This document shows positions 5,066-6,586 of a stretch of DNA of 6,586 nt, piece after piece (within the stretch, counting starts at the first letter, position 1; each line of letters opens with the position of its first letter). A program made the translations under genes and the position numbers. The notes under the pieces are model-generated. The model was given only the letters and a program-made list of their open reading frames with translations. It had not been told where the DNA came from and did not search any database. This stretch comes from Frondihabitans sp. (GTDB lineage: Bacteria > Actinomycetota > Actinomycetes > Actinomycetales > Microbacteriaceae), in the NCBI GenBank assembly GCA_025464735.1, contig JAODMX010000466.1:1-6586 (forward strand). The letters run 5' to 3'.

Positions 5066-5069
5066 TCAT
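4845..5069 (-). CDS. Doubtful small ORF, possible HTH remnant, ATGA-coupled
   Basis: 74 residues. Its ATG (5067-5069) overlaps the TGA of the 67-residue gene as ATGA, the usual arrangement for translational coupling. The first two thirds look featureless. The last third (LSIDVMARALALSKGAVESVVN) resembles a helix-turn-helix pair, with the turn at LALSKGA. Third-position G/C is lower than in neighbouring genes and there is no independent ribosome binding site. It could be a small regulator or excisionase-like protein, a decayed remnant, or noise. Confidence 0.28.
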   Translation of the reverse strand: MSLRCLDSATNRGHASSYPKLRPPILLSAAVQRFASTAWTSPLRESLSIDVMARALALSKGAVESVVNNHGKLG

Positions 5070-5269
5070 GCGTCCGTTTCGGCAACCGGGAGGCAGCTAC
5101 GGATGATCTGCGCCTGGTGGGAGGTCAACGGTGGCGACGCCTGGGCGATCTCACGAGCGCGTGCCCGGATCTCCTCGCGAAGAACTGGATCGACGATTGA
5201 CCCCGGTTCCGGTTCCGGAACCGGCGATGCCTCCCCGCTGCATCGCTGCGGTACTGCTGTCGATCGCAC
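5066..5269 (-). CDS. Small hypothetical protein after the recombinase
   Basis: 67 residues from GTG 5269, the only start in its open stretch, with GGGAG (minus strand, 5277-5281) 7 nt upstream. It begins 66 bp after the recombinase stop on the same strand, so the two are probably cotranscribed. Residues about 13-25 hold a short PEPEPG-type spacer, followed by a helical segment (DPVLREEIRARAREIAQ) and then SPPLTSHQAQIIRSCLP. The pattern AREIA..PPLT..Q...I...L is one I recall from short proteins of actinobacterial plasmids and integrative elements, where they usually sit near integration or excision genes; no biochemical function is known to me. It might be an accessory factor for the recombinase, inferred only from position. 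Confidence 0.6.
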   Translation of the reverse strand: MRSTAVPQRCSGEASPVPEPEPGSIVDPVLREEIRARAREIAQASPPLTSHQAQIIRSCLPVAETDA

Positions 5270-5335
5270 TTCAGGTCTCCCTCGTCGTCGCTACGCCGTG
5301 GTGACCTCCTGTGTGGTCCATGCAGTTGTTCGTGC

Positions 5336-6586
5336 CTACTTTAAACGATTCCCCTGGGCATCTTCAATGCGCACGCTCCGCGGATCGAAGCGCTGCCCAC
5401 CGCGGCCGACCGGGAGGATCGTCACGCGGTAGAGGGCGTCCAGCACGGTGCGCCGCTCCTTCGTCGTGGCGGCGTTCCAGCGCTGGCGAGCCTGCGGTCC
5501 CGCGATCTCCAGGAGCACGGCCGGAAGGCTCGTCGGACGGGCCCTGCGCTCCGCGGCTTCGATCTGCGGCTCCCACGACCGCCTCGCGGCCGCGAAGTCC
5601 GCCAGCGTGATCTCCTTGGCCACCATGAGCCTCTGAGCCTCGGCCAGATCGGCCTGCAGCTTTGCGGCCTCGGCCTCGGCGGCGGCCTTGGCTGCATTGT
5701 CGTCTCCCTGCGTCAGCGCAGAGATGGCGTCGAGCCGCTGCAGCCGCTCAATGACGGTCTCCTCGACCAGCATGTCGACGGGTTCCTGATAGCGCGAGAG
5801 CTTGTGGCACACCCGGCAGTCGTAGCGATTGGGCCGTCCCTCCTGGTGCACAACCCGCATACGCCCGTCGCAGCCCTCCCTGCCGCACCGGAAGATTCCG
5901 GCACCGAGGTGCCTGACGTGGGTGGAGTTGCGGAACTTGTCACGCTCGGGATCCGCGAACATCGCCACCAGCCGATGATGGTCGGCCACGCTGATGATGG
6001 GGTCCCAGGTCACGGCGACGTCCTCCAGCACCTTGCCCCGGTGCACCCGTAGACCGGCGTAGGTGGGCCGCCGAACCAGGATGCGAAGGTTCCCACCCCT
6101 CCACAGCTTCCCGGTCGCGGTAGGCACCCCGCGGCGATTCAGGTCGGCTGCGATGGCGTCGGCCGGCTCGCGCTCCAGCAGGCGCCGTACGATCTCGGCG
6201 ACGACTGGGCCCTGCTCCGGGTCGATCTCACGGCCGACGGTGGCGCCGGTCCTGAGGTCGACCACTTTTCTGTATCCGTACGAGAGGGATCCGTGAGGGC
6301 GCCCGGCGGCAGCTCGCGACTCCACCGCACGTCGGGTGCGTTCAGACGTCATGTCCGACTCCCTCGCTGCAAGCAGGGCGTCGAGCCCCAGCCCGAATCC
6401 TCCATCAGCCGTCGAGGGATCGTGGAGCCGACCGTGATAGCCGATCTTCACTCGGGCGGCTACACATGTCTGCTCCAGGGCGGCGCTCACCGCTTTGTCG
6501 CGGGTCGCACGGCTCAGCTCCCAGACCAGGAGTGCACCGCCTTCGACCTGGCCGGACTGGATGACAGCAACAGTTTCCTGCCAGCC
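5336..6586 (-). CDS. Large serine recombinase (site-specific integrase), N-terminus outside window
   Basis: Phage- or element-type serine integrase that would join attP and attB through a 5'-phosphoserine intermediate. The frame is open to the right edge; 416 residues are visible. Counting the first as 1: the end of the resolvase catalytic domain (LLVWELSRATRD at 19-30), the long helix after it (DMTSERTRRAVESRAAAGRP), the recombinase DNA-binding domain (about 97-192: YGYRKVVD, AIAADLNRRGVPTATGKLW, LRILVRRPTYAGLRVHRGK), a zinc ribbon with C234, C239, C257 and C260, an Ala/Glu-rich coiled coil at about 297-350 that controls direction in this family, and the usual C-terminal VTILPVGRGGQRFDPRSVRI. 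The catalytic Ser and perhaps 45-60 residues are beyond the edge. The GTG at 6490 is internal. The visible part is intact, so a full-length active enzyme is likely. It implies an integrated element whose attachment site lies outside what I can identify here. Confidence 0.93.
   Translation of the reverse strand, partial: GWQETVAVIQSGQVEGGALLVWELSRATRDKAVSAALEQTCVAARVKIGYHGRLHDPSTADGGFGLGLDALLAARESDMTSERTRRAVESRAAAGRPHGSLSYGYRKVVDLRTGATVGREIDPEQGPVVAEIVRRLLEREPADAIAADLNRRGVPTATGKLWRGGNLRILVRRPTYAGLRVHRGKVLEDVAVTWDPIISVADHHRLVAMFADPERDKFRNSTHVRHLGAGIFRCGREGCDGRMRVVHQEGRPNRYDCRVCHKLSRYQEPVDMLVEETVIERLQRLDAISALTQGDDNAAKAAAEAEAAKLQADLAEAQRLMVAKEITLADFAAARRSWEPQIEAAERRARPTSLPAVLLEIAGPQARQRWNAATTKERRTVLDALYRVTILPVGRGGQRFDPRSVRIEDAQGNRLK

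Noticed and set aside
5209..5224. 16-bp perfect palindrome CCGGTTCCGGAACCGG with an adjoining CCGGTT repeat
   Set aside because: It lies in the 67-residue gene where PEPEP coding (CCG GAA CCG GAA) explains the sequence; no need to invoke a DNA site.
4620..5335. tRNA or tRNA 3' end as attachment site
   Set aside because: No cloverleaf or conserved TPsiC arm found on either strand by eye.
4692..5432. Long plus-strand ORF of 246 residues
   Set aside because: No recognisable domain, Arg/Ser-rich composition of a shadow frame, and it runs into the antisense strand of the 67-residue gene and the recombinase. TACAAT at 4733-4738 lacks a -35 partner.

Overview
The window comes from a high-GC actinobacterium. 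Coding frames are rich in G/C at third positions, GTG and TTG starts are common, and the protein families (an SRA-HNH endonuclease, a lipoprotein with a Trp-containing PASTA domain, a long serine recombinase, a winged-helix replication-type protein) are typical of Streptomyces-like genomes and their mobile elements. The genus cannot be fixed from the sequence. The assignments rest on motif recognition, with no database search.

Left half, plus strand: the end of a modification-dependent (type IV-like) restriction endonuclease with an SRA/YDG reader and an HNH nuclease (2-1006, 5' end outside the window). Next come a hairpin terminator candidate, a gap of about 400 bp, a small PASTA-domain lipoprotein (1417-1740, perhaps really starting at an ATC codon at 1402), a double hairpin, a second gap, and a proline-rich single-pass membrane protein with a Cys-containing outer domain (2086-2826).

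Right half, minus strand, read from right to left: a large serine recombinase (5336-6586, N-terminus outside the window), a 67-residue protein (5066-5269), a doubtful 74-residue ORF joined by ATGA overlap (4845-5069), a promoter/operator/leader-hairpin region (4576-4672), a winged-helix replication-type protein (3201-4541), and a 154-residue unknown (2689-3153). The last of these runs 138 bp into the 3' end of the membrane-protein gene on the other strand.

The right half looks like the integration and replication module of an integrated element, with the left half either its cargo or flanking accessory DNA. Neither an attachment site nor a conjugation gene is visible. The most unusual structure is inside the replication-type gene: a 92-bp array of four 23-bp slots with a 13-bp GC-rich core (slot 2 inverted), including a 38-bp perfect palindrome. 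It sits in the linker after the DNA-binding domain. Because 23 is not a multiple of 3, the repeated DNA is read in different frames and gives different peptides, so the DNA rather than the protein appears to be what is conserved. This is the layout of the lambda O gene, where the origin iterons lie inside the initiator gene. I propose it as a candidate in-gene origin or operator.
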